Below are positions 44,253 to 54,157 of a stretch of DNA of 64,000 nucleotides, in pieces. Both the position numbers and the translations under genes were made by a program. Each line of letters opens with the position of its first letter. Positions within the stretch are counted from its first letter, which is position 1. This DNA is from an uncultured Verrucomicrobiales bacterium (GTDB lineage: Bacteria > Verrucomicrobiota > Verrucomicrobiia > Verrucomicrobiales > Akkermansiaceae), in contig CALFBI010000009.1 of the NCBI GenBank assembly GCA_937951675.1, positions 1-64,000 of the forward strand, given 5' to 3'. Under the pieces are notes generated by a model that saw only the letters and a list, made by a program, of their open reading frames with translations, did no database searches and had not been told where the DNA came from.

Positions 44253-46983
44253 CACTCCAGGCTGGTTTCTCCTCATTCCATTCTTTCTCCTTCTGATGTG
44301 GTGGAAGAAAGAGTGGCAACTATGGTCCCCGATTCGATTTCTCATTCTATTACTCATCACCTTGATCTTATGCCAACCAAGTTGGGATCAAAAAGCGAGA
44401 GGGCTAAATCTTTGGGTTTTTTGGGATCGATCAGCATCCACTGAAGACCTCGTCGATAAAGACATTCAGGAATGGAAAAAACTCCTGCAAAACTCTAAGC
44501 CATCTCGTAAAGACCAGCTCCATTTTCTTAATTACGCCAGTGACCTTTCTCCGGAAGGGCCCGGAGAGCTCTCCACTTATCATGGCAATAGAGACCTTAG
44601 CCGGACCAGGCTCGCAATCGAGAATGCGCTCGCGATGCGTAACCCCAAAGAAGCGTATCGTTTCCTGATTTTCAGTGATGGGTATTCCACCGAACCGCTG
44701 CAAGGACTTCCTCGTAAACTTGAGGAGCTTCAAATCCCGCTTGATTACCGAATCCTCAAAAAGTCCTTAAACGAAGACTACCAGCTCAGCCGTTTCCAGG
44801 TTCCTTCCCAAGTGCAATTTGGAGAACCCTTTTTACTCAAGATTACGATCCGAGGGCATGAAGATGGAATGGTTCCCCTTCTCATCTACCGCGGTGACCA
44901 ACTCATTCTCAAAACCGAAGCCGAGCTTAAAAACGGGCTGTGCCAAGTGGACTACGCAGACCGTCTCTCCCAAGCAGGATCTCATGAATACCGGGCTGAA
45001 ATCGCACCCACTCTCGATGCTCACCCTGGGAATAACTCCATCAAACAATGGGTAGAAGTCTCAAGTGGGCCTCGCCTTTTACTCCTTACAAAATACCTCA
45101 AGGATCCCCTTGCTCAAAACCTCCTAGCACAGGGGTTCTCCGTCGAAACCATTCTTGACCATCAAAAGCTTCATCCTGGAATGCTCTCTGGAGCAAAAGC
45201 AGTCATTCTCAATAACGTCCCTGCTTATGAAATCCCACGAGACTTTTTGGAAGCCATTCCATTCTATGTCGAGCAGCAAGGTGGAGGGCTTCTCATCACA
45301 GGAGGGAAACAGTCCTATGGAGCAGGAGGTTATTTTGAATCTGCGATTGACCCTCTTTTACCCATCTCGATGGAGCTTAAAAATGAACATCGAAAACTCG
45401 CACTGACCATGGCTATTGTCCTCGATCGTTCGGGATCGATGGCCGCTTCAGTCTCAGGAGGAACGAAGATGGATCTCGCTAATAATGGTTCCGCAAGAGC
45501 CATCGAACTTCTCGGACAGCTCGATGAAATTTGCCTCTTTGCCGTCGACAGTGAACCTCATTCTATTATTAAAAAAACACTGATTAGTAATAAAAAGAAG
45601 GCTCTGATCAAAAAGGCCCTTAGCGTGCAATCAGCAGGAGGAGGCATCTATGTTTATAATGGTCTCAAGGCAGGATGGGAGGCGATCCGAGATTCTAAAA
45701 ACGGAACGAAACATATCATTCTCTTTTCTGATGCGGCTGATTCTGAACAACCTGGACGTTACAAAGAGCTCCTCAAAAAAATCACTGACAATAATGGAAC
45801 CGTCTCTGTGATTGGACTCGGAACGGAACAGGATGCAGATGCGGATTTTCTCAAAGACATCGCCAAACTTGGGAAAGGTCGTATTTTCTTTACTGAAAAC
45901 GCCGTTGAGCTCCCGCAACTATTTGCTCAAGAAACGGTCGCTGTTGCTCGCTCGGCCTTTATCCAAGAACCGGTTGAGACACAAGCCACCGGAGACTGGA
46001 ATGAGATATCCCAAACTGAACTCGAATGGCTTCCTCTCGTCGACTCCTACAACATCTCCTATGCTCGCGAAGAAGCCGCGATCTCCCTCATCGCGAAAGA
46101 CGAATACCTTTCCCCTCTCATCGCAAATGTGCAGCGTGGCCTCGGTAGAGTCAGCGCCGTTTCCTTCCCTCTTGGTGGAGAATTAAGCTCACGAATTCGA
46201 GGTTGGGAAAGCTATCAAGACTTCTGTCAAACACTTGGACGCTGGGTCATGGGAGATGAACTCCCTTCTGGGATCGGAATCCAATCTCACCTTGAAGGAA
46301 CCCGTCTCTCTCTTCGCCTTCTTTATGATAGTGAAAGATGGAACCAAAAGCTGTCACGAACCCCACCTCAACTCATTCTCACTTCTAAGATGACAGAGCA
46401 GAAGCTCCAAAAAATTCCATGGGAACGAGTCCAGCCAGGAGAATTCCAAGCCAGCCGAGATCTTGACCCTGGAGATGTCGTGCGAGGAGTGGTGCAAGTA
46501 GGTAGTCATGCCCTCCCTTTTGGCCCACTCACTGTAGGGACTTCTGCCGAATGGGCTTTTGATCAAGAACGTCTTCAAGAGCTCAAAGACCTTTCTGTAA
46601 AATCGGGAGGAAAAGAGATTTTTGACCTTTCAGAGGCCTGGGTTCGTCCCCTCCAGAAGCACACATTCTCGTTACAAATCCCCTTATTAATCGCGATTTT
46701 AGTTCTCATGATTCTGGACGCACTCATTTCCAGAACCGGATGGCAATTCCCTGAACTTACTTGGAGCAAGGGGCTCTTTTCAATCCCTCAAAATAAAAAA
46801 GCGACTCGGGAAAAGCAGCTTCAAGAAAAAGCCTCCTCCGAGCAAATTTCAGAAGCAGCTCCTGCTGTCACGGTGCAGAGTCCTTCATCAAAGGCCACCC
46901 CATCTCCCCCAAGCCCTCCTAAGCAAACTCCTACTCAAGAGTCTCGACAACAGCGCTATCAACGCGCGAAACGTCGGAGATAA
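44242..46983 (+). CDS. Large vWA membrane protein with amidotransferase-like segment
   Basis: A 913-residue protein. Two N-terminal membrane helices (WFLLIPFFLLLMWW and FLILLLITLILCQP) are followed by a degenerate vWA-like domain (FWDRSAS). Next comes a class-I glutamine-amidotransferase-like fold (GLLITGGKQSYGAGGYFES), then a complete vWA domain with intact MIDAS (IVLDRSGSM near residue 395; IILFSDAADS). A C-terminal helix (LLIAILVLMILDALI) and a Pro/Ser/Lys tail end the protein. It is the last member of the MoxR operon. The family is common in Planctomycetes and Verrucomicrobia, but its function is unknown. Confidence 0.9.
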   Translation: MTFNTPGWFLLIPFFLLLMWWKKEWQLWSPIRFLILLLITLILCQPSWDQKARGLNLWVFWDRSASTEDLVDKDIQEWKKLLQNSKPSRKDQLHFLNYASDLSPEGPGELSTYHGNRDLSRTRLAIENALAMRNPKEAYRFLIFSDGYSTEPLQGLPRKLEELQIPLDYRILKKSLNEDYQLSRFQVPSQVQFGEPFLLKITIRGHEDGMVPLLIYRGDQLILKTEAELKNGLCQVDYADRLSQAGSHEYRAEIAPTLDAHPGNNSIKQWVEVSSGPRLLLLTKYLKDPLAQNLLAQGFSVETILDHQKLHPGMLSGAKAVILNNVPAYEIPRDFLEAIPFYVEQQGGGLLITGGKQSYGAGGYFESAIDPLLPISMELKNEHRKLALTMAIVLDRSGSMAASVSGGTKMDLANNGSARAIELLGQLDEICLFAVDSEPHSIIKKTLISNKKKALIKKALSVQSAGGGIYVYNGLKAGWEAIRDSKNGTKHIILFSDAADSEQPGRYKELLKKITDNNGTVSVIGLGTEQDADADFLKDIAKLGKGRIFFTENAVELPQLFAQETVAVARSAFIQEPVETQATGDWNEISQTELEWLPLVDSYNISYAREEAAISLIAKDEYLSPLIANVQRGLGRVSAVSFPLGGELSSRIRGWESYQDFCQTLGRWVMGDELPSGIGIQSHLEGTRLSLRLLYDSERWNQKLSRTPPQLILTSKMTEQKLQKIPWERVQPGEFQASRDLDPGDVVRGVVQVGSHALPFGPLTVGTSAEWAFDQERLQELKDLSVKSGGKEIFDLSEAWVRPLQKHTFSLQIPLLIAILVLMILDALISRTGWQFPELTWSKGLFSIPQNKKATREKQLQEKASSEQISEAAPAVTVQSPSSKATPSPPSPPKQTPTQESRQQRYQRAKRRR

Positions 46984-47004
46984 GCTTTTACCCCTCTCAT
47001 TTTC

Positions 47005-48927
47005 ATGAAAGATCTCTGGCAACCTGCTCTTAATAAACATTTCGGTTTTGAAAATCTCCGAGCAGGTCAACAGGAGGTGATCGAAGCGATTCTCAATGAC
47101 CACTCAGCCCTAGCTGTTTTCCCTACAGGAGGAGGGAAAAGCCTCTGTTATCAACTTCCCGCTATTTTGTTAGAGGGCCTCACTTTGGTCGTCTCTCCCT
47201 TAATTGCCTTGATGAAAGACCAGGTCGAATCTCTTCAAAAGCGCGGGATTGCCGCGGAACGAATTGATTCCACCCGTAGTGCGGAAGAGGTCGCTGCAAT
47301 CACAGCTTCGATGCGTGAAGGAAAGCTCAAACTCCTCTATGTAGCTCCTGAACGGCTGAGTAATGAAAGATTCAAAACTCTTCTAAAAAAGACCCCTCTT
47401 GCTCTCATTGCGATCGACGAAGCTCACTGTATTTCAGAATGGGGACATAATTTTCGACCTGATTACATGAAGCTTGCCAACCTGGTTCAGGAGCTGTCGA
47501 TCCCTCGTGTGATTGCGCTGACTGCCACGGCGACCCCTCAAGTCGCTCTTAATATTTGTTCCGTTTTTAATATTGAGGCCTCTCATCACTTCCAAACAGG
47601 GTTTCACCGCGCCAATCTTACGCTCAAAGTCACTCCTTGTGCCAAGAGTGACAAAAACGAAGCTCTTCTTTCCATTCTCCCTCGTGATCAAAGCTCCATC
47701 TCTTACGTCACTCAGCAATTCACCGCTGAATCAGTTGCTCGGTTCTTAAAAGAACAAGGATATGCCGTGCGCGCTTATCATGCAGGGATGAATGCCGATA
47801 CACGCACCGAAGTGCAGAATCAATTTATGAACGGTGAAATCAAAGCCGTTGTTGCTACCATCGCGTTCGGCATGGGTATCGATAAAAGTGATATTCGCAC
47901 CGTCGTTCATTACAATTTACCAAAGAGTTTAGAAAACTACACTCAGGAGATTGGTCGCGCCGGGCGTGATGGCGAAGCTTCTCATTGCGAATTACTCGCT
48001 TGTGAAGATGATCTCACCATCTTAGCGAATTTTCATTTTGGAGACACTCCTAGTCAAGATGCTCTGCATTCATTCGTTCAGCACCTCCTCCGACAGCCTG
48101 ATGAATTTCACCTCTCGCTCTACGACCTTGGTGTGATTTTTGATATTCGGCAGTTGGTTACCTCCACGATTCTGACTTACCTAGAACTTGATGGTTACAT
48201 TGAAGCAACTCGTCCTTTCTACGATCGATATCAAGTTCGTTTTTTAAAAGAACAAGAACGTATCCTTCATGGTTACGCCCCAGAGCAAAAAGGCTTTCTC
48301 AAGCGCCTCTTTGCACAAGGAAAAGAAGCGCGCTCTTGGACCACTTTTGAAACCTGCCTGATTGCTGATGAAATCAATGTTGACCGAGATCGCATTGCGC
48401 GAGCCTTTCAGCACCTCGAGTCCATGGATGAGGTGCAGCTCAAGGTCAGTAAGATCCAAAAAGGATACCGTTTCCTCAAACGACCCGCAAAAGCGAAAGA
48501 ACTCATCGCCTCTCTTCACCAAAGATTCTCGGAGCGAGAAAAGCGAGATTCAGCCCGCTTAGATCAGGTTCGCGATTATACCCTTTCCTCTACTTGCCTC
48601 ACACAAGGACTCCTCCAGTATTTTGGAGAAAGACTTACCGAGACATGCCAACACTGCTCGGTCTGTGCAGGGCAGCTTCCTCCTCCCGCTCTCCCCTCTG
48701 AGCGGAGTGATCATATTTCTCTCGAGCAACTTGCTAAGATCCAGCAACTCATCTCTGAAAGACATTCGTCGCTGCGGACCCCCCGACAACTTTCGCGATT
48801 TCTTTGTGGGCTTTCTAGCCCTGCAACGACGAGGGCTCGCCTCACCCGGGATGACCGCTTTGGAATGCTTGCGGAGGCTTCATTCCAGACCGTTGATGCT
48901 ACGACTCAGACTCTGATCTTAACTTGA
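47005..48927 (+). CDS. recQ: ATP-dependent DNA helicase RecQ
   Basis: A 640-residue SF2 3'-5' helicase. Motif I is FPTGGGKSLCYQLPA (about 39-53), motif II DEAHCISEWGHNFRPDY, motif III TATAT and motif VI QEIGRAGRDGE. A Cys-rich zinc element near the C-terminus (CQHCSVC) and a helical region follow; the usual mid-protein RecQ-Ct zinc motif appears rearranged, and no clear HRDC domain is seen. It functions in recombinational repair. It lies 21 bases after the MoxR operon and may be co-transcribed. Confidence 0.93.
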   Translation: MKDLWQPALNKHFGFENLRAGQQEVIEAILNDHSALAVFPTGGGKSLCYQLPAILLEGLTLVVSPLIALMKDQVESLQKRGIAAERIDSTRSAEEVAAITASMREGKLKLLYVAPERLSNERFKTLLKKTPLALIAIDEAHCISEWGHNFRPDYMKLANLVQELSIPRVIALTATATPQVALNICSVFNIEASHHFQTGFHRANLTLKVTPCAKSDKNEALLSILPRDQSSISYVTQQFTAESVARFLKEQGYAVRAYHAGMNADTRTEVQNQFMNGEIKAVVATIAFGMGIDKSDIRTVVHYNLPKSLENYTQEIGRAGRDGEASHCELLACEDDLTILANFHFGDTPSQDALHSFVQHLLRQPDEFHLSLYDLGVIFDIRQLVTSTILTYLELDGYIEATRPFYDRYQVRFLKEQERILHGYAPEQKGFLKRLFAQGKEARSWTTFETCLIADEINVDRDRIARAFQHLESMDEVQLKVSKIQKGYRFLKRPAKAKELIASLHQRFSEREKRDSARLDQVRDYTLSSTCLTQGLLQYFGERLTETCQHCSVCAGQLPPPALPSERSDHISLEQLAKIQQLISERHSSLRTPRQLSRFLCGLSSPATTRARLTRDDRFGMLAEASFQTVDATTQTLILT

Positions 48928-48954
48928 TTCGCTACTACAAGTTCCCGAACATAC

Positions 48955-49290
48955 TCATGATCGCAGGTATTCATAAATAATACTTTCAAGTTCTCGCCCG
49001 TCTTCAAGAGTCACTGTTGTCACCACTCTCCTATATTCAGAGCCTTCGTAACGATCAAGAATAGGCCAATGGTCTTCCAACTGTGGCGACTCTAACATAA
49101 AACCAGGAACCTCGTCTCCTTCTTGATCGAGAACAACCCCAGGATAAGGAACGCCTTGCACAAGCCCGACCTCGGGGAAGAAAAAACCTCTCACTTTCCC
49201 CCGACTCCAACGCCCTTTGAGAGGCGCCAAATAGTGTTCTTGTGAAGCTCCAGGAGCAAGAGAACCATAGACAAAGAGACGGTTTAGCAT
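48955..49290 (-). CDS. Gamma-glutamylcyclotransferase-like (AIG2/GGCT fold) protein
   Basis: A 111-residue protein with the substrate loop FVYGSLAPGA and LDRYEGSEYRRVVVT-type region (here LDRYEGSEYRRVV) that define the YtfP/AIG2/GGCT family. A catalytic Glu is present in the second block. Members cyclise gamma-glutamyl amines or act on related peptides. The protein is short but complete. It converges on recQ. Confidence 0.88.
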   Translation of the reverse strand: MLNRLFVYGSLAPGASQEHYLAPLKGRWSRGKVRGFFFPEVGLVQGVPYPGVVLDQEGDEVPGFMLESPQLEDHWPILDRYEGSEYRRVVTTVTLEDGRELESIIYEYLRS

Positions 49291-49338
49291 TTCTTTTCGG
49301 CTTGCGCTCGGACTTTAGAAAATAGAAAGCTTTCGGTT

Positions 49339-51573
49339 TTACTCAGACCTCTTTACCTCAATCCCATCCGCAAAAGAAATCGTTTCCGAATCCGTGCCCC
49401 AGTCCACTTTCGCCGTATCGGTTGCTTCGTCATAACTGATTTTTTTCGGTAAGACTCCGCCATCATAGTAAGGAAGTAGCAGCACTCGAAAGCGAGGCTC
49501 CACAGCTTGTTTACTAAAAATGAGACGTTTCATTGGGTGTGATTTTTTTCGGTATGTTGCCTTATAAGATTCAAAATAAGGTTCGGCATTTTGAGGAGAA
49601 AGCACTTTCACCATTAAACGGCGAGCCCCTAAGCGCTCTTTGAGAATCACCATATTAGGTTGTTCGACATCAAGCTCGACATCAGAGGCGATCTGGCAAT
49701 ACCACTCATATTTACGCTCATTATCATCTTTCTTAATATCATCCCGAATCAGCGCGTAGGGCATTTTCGCACGAACCAGTGCCGTATCTCGAAAGGCTCT
49801 TTCCACTTCGTTGAAAGGCTTCCGCCACATATACATTCCAGTATACCCGATCTTATCACTTCCGTGAAGACTACTAGGCATCCAGTCAAGTTTATCTGGC
49901 CAACCGAGATCCATCGGATCTGAGCGTTCTTTCTCCCACGGAGACGGGAATTTTTTATCATCCCCTTTCCGAGGCCAAGGCTTGGACCACTCCCAGTCGT
50001 AGGCGTATTTAAGGTCGGCTCGGCCTTTAGCTACAAACCCGTCATCAGAATACTCTAAAAACTTCACGCTTGGTGCTTTATACGCCTGCGCTTTCCCGTC
50101 GATATGCACAATACTCGCTGTTTGGCTTTTCACAAAGGCTCTGAAATTACCATGATCTACCCAAGTCTTACCTAAAGCACTCATCATGAAAGTTCCGCGT
50201 TCGACTTTATCATGACCAATGAAAAAAGCGTCTGGACGAGCATCAAAGTGGAAACTCATTGCTTTCTCCGACCAATCACTTCGTGCAATCAGCTTCCCTC
50301 GACGTGGAGAAAAGAAATGAAGTGGGATTCCACCCGATTCCAGCATTTGTTGGCGACTTTCATCTCCTTTCCAGTCATTCCCATAAATCATCATATCCAG
50401 CCACCCCTGCCAGCGGAAATTACGTTTATAATCATCCCCAAAGTAATGACGAAAAACATAGTTCGCGACGGGGTCCTTTGGCATCATATAACGACAAACA
50501 ATCGCAAAAGTCGGATACGGGCTGTAAGGACCTCCTGAAGCACCACCGACATACTCGCCGTCTGGCTGTGGTGGAAATTCATAGGCGGTATTGTAGATAA
50601 TATTTTTGAATTTCTGGCTCGAAAGGAGCTTTTTCCCACGACGCTCCATGACCATAAAACCACGAGCTCCTGCTCTTAATCCTAAGTCCGGACCGTAAGC
50701 ATCTTCATGACAGGCCCCTTCTGGCGTAAACCCTACTTCGAAATAATCTTCTAAAACTTGGCAGATATTTTGGTAAGTTTTTTTATCATAGCCTTCCTCC
50801 CCTTCAATCGCGGCTAACATCACCGCCAAATCGCCATGATATCCATAATGGTTACTGATCCCCTGACCTTTAGGGAATCCCATCCCATGAGCTTTTCGGC
50901 CTTTCGTTGCGGCGGCTAAGGCCTTGCGAATCGTTTTTCGCTGTTTTGGTGAGAGACTATTGTAAAGCACGTCGTAAGAAAGTGGAAAACCACAGCCTCC
51001 GATCGTCCAACTCACACTCACATCAAAACTATCACTTTCCCAGAAATTAAAATTCTTCCCGAGTTCGTAACCAGTTCCGCCTTTAACGTTTCCTCCCACT
51101 TTTCTCTTTTTGGAGATCAAAAGGATTTCGGCGTGGTTATTAATCACCTTCCCCATGAATTTTTGGAGTTCACGATCTTTTGTTAAGACCGAATAAAGTG
51201 ACACCATTCCCCATTTGATATTCCGCCCTTCATTAGGTTTCACATGATTTACTAATTCCTCATTAGTAGGCTTATCGCGGCGGAAATCTCGTTCTGCAAA
51301 GGGTCCCCATACTCGTTTGACTTCCGCTACAATCTTTTTGACGAGGATTTCATAATGAGCCCAAAAGTTTCCATCCATTCTGGCCCGCATCGCAGGAAGG
51401 TCTTTTTCGGTGAAGAAAATACGAGGGTGTTTACCAAAAGGGGGGGTCTTAGACATGACCCGCATTCCCTTTTCATCGACTTTCACGGTGGGCTCTTCTT
51501 TCGCCTGAACCACTGATGCTGTAAAATACACCATCCCAATTAAGGCTAAGATTAGTTTAAAAGAATTCATCAT
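49339..51573 (-). CDS. Secreted heparinase II/III-like polysaccharide lyase candidate
   Basis: A 744-residue protein with a signal peptide (LILALIGMVYFTASVVQA). The N-terminal 400 residues are an alpha-toroid (HPRIFFTEKDLPAMRARM is the usual opening) and carry ISNHYGYHGDL and the Tyr/His-bearing EGACHEDAYGPDLG. The C-terminal half is a beta sandwich that starts near GKLIARSDWSEKAMSFHFD and contains the RGTFMMSALGKTWVDHG block of heparinase II/III domains. It probably degrades an acidic polysaccharide in the periplasm or outside the cell. The substrate is unknown, and no sulfatases are adjacent. Confidence 0.8.
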   Translation of the reverse strand: MMNSFKLILALIGMVYFTASVVQAKEEPTVKVDEKGMRVMSKTPPFGKHPRIFFTEKDLPAMRARMDGNFWAHYEILVKKIVAEVKRVWGPFAERDFRRDKPTNEELVNHVKPNEGRNIKWGMVSLYSVLTKDRELQKFMGKVINNHAEILLISKKRKVGGNVKGGTGYELGKNFNFWESDSFDVSVSWTIGGCGFPLSYDVLYNSLSPKQRKTIRKALAAATKGRKAHGMGFPKGQGISNHYGYHGDLAVMLAAIEGEEGYDKKTYQNICQVLEDYFEVGFTPEGACHEDAYGPDLGLRAGARGFMVMERRGKKLLSSQKFKNIIYNTAYEFPPQPDGEYVGGASGGPYSPYPTFAIVCRYMMPKDPVANYVFRHYFGDDYKRNFRWQGWLDMMIYGNDWKGDESRQQMLESGGIPLHFFSPRRGKLIARSDWSEKAMSFHFDARPDAFFIGHDKVERGTFMMSALGKTWVDHGNFRAFVKSQTASIVHIDGKAQAYKAPSVKFLEYSDDGFVAKGRADLKYAYDWEWSKPWPRKGDDKKFPSPWEKERSDPMDLGWPDKLDWMPSSLHGSDKIGYTGMYMWRKPFNEVERAFRDTALVRAKMPYALIRDDIKKDDNERKYEWYCQIASDVELDVEQPNMVILKERLGARRLMVKVLSPQNAEPYFESYKATYRKKSHPMKRLIFSKQAVEPRFRVLLLPYYDGGVLPKKISYDEATDTAKVDWGTDSETISFADGIEVKRSE

Positions 51574-51649
51574 TATCTAATCATACGAACGAATAGATTA
51601 AAATCTGACAATTCTTTTCGCAAAAATCTCCTGAAATCGAAATGACTCT

Positions 51650-52006
51650 TCAAAACAATTCCAGCCCAAACTTTTTACCAATCCAAACCGTTAAATAAAA
51701 TAAGCCAATCGTAATGAGGCAATTCAGCCCCAAAGCAGACCAAAATCCCATCCCTTGCCGAAGCATCCATGGTAACAGTAAAAACATCGGCATGGTGGGA
51801 AGCACAAACCAAAACGTCATTTCGGCGTGATTCGCGATTCGGGTCGGTTCTTGTTTTTCATAATGCATCCAAACCATTGCAATCAGGGAGGTGATCGGAA
51901 GGGCAATGAGTAAGGCTGAAAGACGATCATTCACTTTCTGAACTTCGGTCACGGCGACAATGATTCCGGCCGTAATGAGGTATTTGAGAATAATTTGTGC
52001 TGTCAT
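51650..52006 (-). CDS. DUF3147-like small membrane protein
   Basis: A 118-residue protein with four hydrophobic helices (AQIILKYLITAGIIVAVTEV, LSALLIALPITSLIAMVWM, MTFWFVLPTMPMFLLLPW, ALGLNCLITIGLFYLTVWI). It matches the DUF3147 pattern in size and layout. The open frame runs back to 52156 through the divergent gene, but the ATG at 52006 gives the expected N-terminus. The role is unknown. It is divergent from the lipoprotein gene at 52057. Confidence 0.82.
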   Translation of the reverse strand: MTAQIILKYLITAGIIVAVTEVQKVNDRLSALLIALPITSLIAMVWMHYEKQEPTRIANHAEMTFWFVLPTMPMFLLLPWMLRQGMGFWSALGLNCLITIGLFYLTVWIGKKFGLELF

Positions 52007-52056
52007 AATCGTTGTATCCTTGTCGACCATCATAGCTTGGCTCAAGCTCTTTAACG

Positions 52057-52893
52057 ATGAAAGGTATGAATTTGATCTTTTGGTCCGCCATTTTTTTAAC
52101 AAGTTGCGGACCTTCCCTCCCCTCGACCCAAGCCCAAGCGAACTCGGCGGCCTCACGCTCTACAGCTTCTTCCTTGAGTGCTGCTCAGAAAGCAAAGCTG
52201 GGGCACCAAATCTGGAAAAATGAATCCGGAGGCACCATCAACGGGCTCACCGCCTGGAATGTTGGAGAAGAGTTCCCCTCTCTCGGAATCGGCCATTTCA
52301 TTTGGTATCCAAAAAATTACCAAGGACCTTTTAACGAAAGTTTCCCCTCTTTTATCCACTTTGCGCAGGCAAGAGGGGTCAGAAACATTCCTCGAGTGGC
52401 ACTCCAAGCGGACTGCCCATGGAATAGCCGGGCCAACTTTCAACAACACTTTCAAAGCACCTCAATGAAGGAACTTCGGACTTGGCTTTCACGCACCGTG
52501 CCGCTTCAAACTGATTTCATCATCGCGAAATCACGCGCTTCTTTTCAGAAAATCCTCCAAATCGCTCCGACGTCAGCGCGGGCTTCTATTAGCCGTCATT
52601 ATCAGCTCCTTTCTCAAAGCAGTAATGGCACCTACGCCTTAATTGATTACGTCAACTTCAAGGGAGAAGGAACCAGCCCCAAAGAACAGTATAAAGGTCA
52701 AGGATGGGGCCTTCTCCAAGTTCTCTCTGAAATGCGCTCTCCCGCTCATGCTGGCACCGCGCCACAAGAGTTTGCAAAAGCTGCCAAACGAGTGCTCGAC
52801 CGGCGGATTTCAAACTCCCCAAGAGCGCGAGGTGAAGCTCGGTGGCGAACGGGTTGGCATCGACGCTGCGATACCTACGCCGCCCCTTTCTAA
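52057..52893 (+). CDS. Lipoprotein of a conserved unknown family
   Basis: A 278-residue protein with a lipobox (LTSCG, Cys near residue 17) followed by a Ser/Ala-rich linker. The folded part contains KLGHQIWKNESGGTINGLTAW, ASLGIGHFIWYP-like sequence (here SLGIGHFIWYPKNY) and IDYVNFKGEGTSPKEQYKGQGWGL. These blocks recall a widespread uncharacterised family whose GIGHF segment suggests a lysozyme-like fold; that is inference. There is no operon partner. It converges on the HIT gene. Confidence 0.78.
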   Translation: MKGMNLIFWSAIFLTSCGPSLPSTQAQANSAASRSTASSLSAAQKAKLGHQIWKNESGGTINGLTAWNVGEEFPSLGIGHFIWYPKNYQGPFNESFPSFIHFAQARGVRNIPRVALQADCPWNSRANFQQHFQSTSMKELRTWLSRTVPLQTDFIIAKSRASFQKILQIAPTSARASISRHYQLLSQSSNGTYALIDYVNFKGEGTSPKEQYKGQGWGLLQVLSEMRSPAHAGTAPQEFAKAAKRVLDRRISNSPRARGEARWRTGWHRRCDTYAAPF

Positions 52894-52907
52894 AGGGAAG
52901 CGAAGCA

Positions 52908-53330
52908 CTATCTCAAACTCGACTCTAGAAAAAGAGAGAAGCCGTTTTGAATCTCATGAATCTTCTCATCTGAGTAAGCTTTCTTTTCAAAATCAGATCC
53001 CCATACCACTCCTGGCCAAGCCACGTCTTGGAGGCGACGGGCAATCACATGCAGGTGCATTTGTCGGACTTGATTTCCAATACACCCGACATTGAGTTTT
53101 TCCGGTTTAAAAAAAGAATCGACGAAAAGAGAGGTCGTTCGCACGACTTTCATCACTTCCTCAAAGCGCGACTCTTCTAGGTGATGCAAGTCTTCGCTCT
53201 CAGTTTCAGCCTCTGGAACAACGATGAACCAAGGAAAATTCACTTCATTTTTCAAAAGCACATGGCAGCGAGAAATTTCCGCGAGATGAATCCCACTTTT
53301 AAGAAGCCGAGGATGAATTTCAAAGTTCAT
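52908..53330 (-). CDS. HIT-family hydrolase
   Basis: A 140-residue protein. The catalytic triad region reads RQMHLHVIAR, the QxHxH variant of the histidine triad in which the first His is Gln. The upstream strand (FPWFIVVPEAE) fits the fold. Members of this subfamily hydrolyse dinucleoside polyphosphates or AMP-linked substrates. It is complete in length. Confidence 0.88.
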   Translation of the reverse strand: MNFEIHPRLLKSGIHLAEISRCHVLLKNEVNFPWFIVVPEAETESEDLHHLEESRFEEVMKVVRTTSLFVDSFFKPEKLNVGCIGNQVRQMHLHVIARRLQDVAWPGVVWGSDFEKKAYSDEKIHEIQNGFSLFLESSLR

Positions 53331-53405
53331 GCCGGATCCTAGATCTCAGTCCAAGCTCTTGGCAACGATTCTTGTTTAATTTCATCACCCTCTAATGACT
53401 CAAAA

Positions 53406-53433
53406 AAACAGCACTCAATTATGAGTGCTGTTT
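53406..53433 (-). terminator. Terminator after the redoxin gene
   Basis: A perfect 12-bp stem AAACAGCACTCA/TGAGTGCTGTTT, followed on the minus strand by more T. It lies 31 bases downstream of the gene ending at 53465. Confidence 0.88.
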
Positions 53434-53464
53434 GAAATGCGTTATGAATTGAAAGCTTTAAGCT

Positions 53465-54046
53465 TCACCCAAAGTAAGGAGGCTCGTTTCCAGCCTTCCA
53501 TTTGATATTACAACCACTACTTGGGTAAGGGTTTTCGATCGCAGATTCCCCGGCGACGAGAGCTTGCACTGCGGCACGAAGATCATCCCCGGTGATCGGC
53601 TGATCAAGCTTTGGACGAGAGGAGTCAAACTGCCCTGCATAAAAAATCTCAAGTTGATCGTTCACAAGAAAGAAGTCTGGGGTGCACGCCGCTGAATAAG
53701 CATGAGCCACTTTCTGGGATTCATCGAGAAGGTATGGAAAATCCCAATCACTTGCCGCTGCAAACTCGACCATTTTTTCAGGAGCGTCTGCTGGGTAATT
53801 AGCAATATCATTAGAATTAATGGCAACAGTGTTCACACCGTGCTCTGCAATTTCTTTAGAAAAGGCTCCTAATGCTTTCGCAAGATGAACCACGAAAGGA
53901 CAATGATTACATGTGAAAAAGATAAGAGTTCCCTTAGTCCCCTTCACTGCATCGAGTGAAAACTCTTTACCAGCTCCATCGGGTAAAGTGAATGAAGGAA
54001 CTTGGTCTCCATTTACGAGTCGGAATGTTGATTTTACTTCGGCCAT
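53465..54046 (-). CDS. Thioredoxin-fold peroxiredoxin-like protein
   Basis: A 193-residue protein whose active site is FFTCNHCPFV (CxxC) in an AhpC/TSA-type fold: VPSFTLPDGAGKEFSLDAVKGTKGTLI at the start and the cis-Pro loop AACTPDFFLV. There is no signal peptide, so it should be cytoplasmic. The family is described as PRX-like with a thioredoxin CxxC and probably acts as a thiol reductase. It ends in a distinctive PSSGCNIKWKAGNEP tail. Confidence 0.9.
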   Translation of the reverse strand: MAEVKSTFRLVNGDQVPSFTLPDGAGKEFSLDAVKGTKGTLIFFTCNHCPFVVHLAKALGAFSKEIAEHGVNTVAINSNDIANYPADAPEKMVEFAAASDWDFPYLLDESQKVAHAYSAACTPDFFLVNDQLEIFYAGQFDSSRPKLDQPITGDDLRAAVQALVAGESAIENPYPSSGCNIKWKAGNEPPYFG

Positions 54047-54157
54047 ATCAAGGTCAATGTGGCCTAATCCTAACGATCAGCAACTGATTATTTTCATTTT
54101 TTTTTGAAAGCAGGGTCGAGCTTGATTCTTGAGGTTCTGTCCGTCATTGTCATACCC

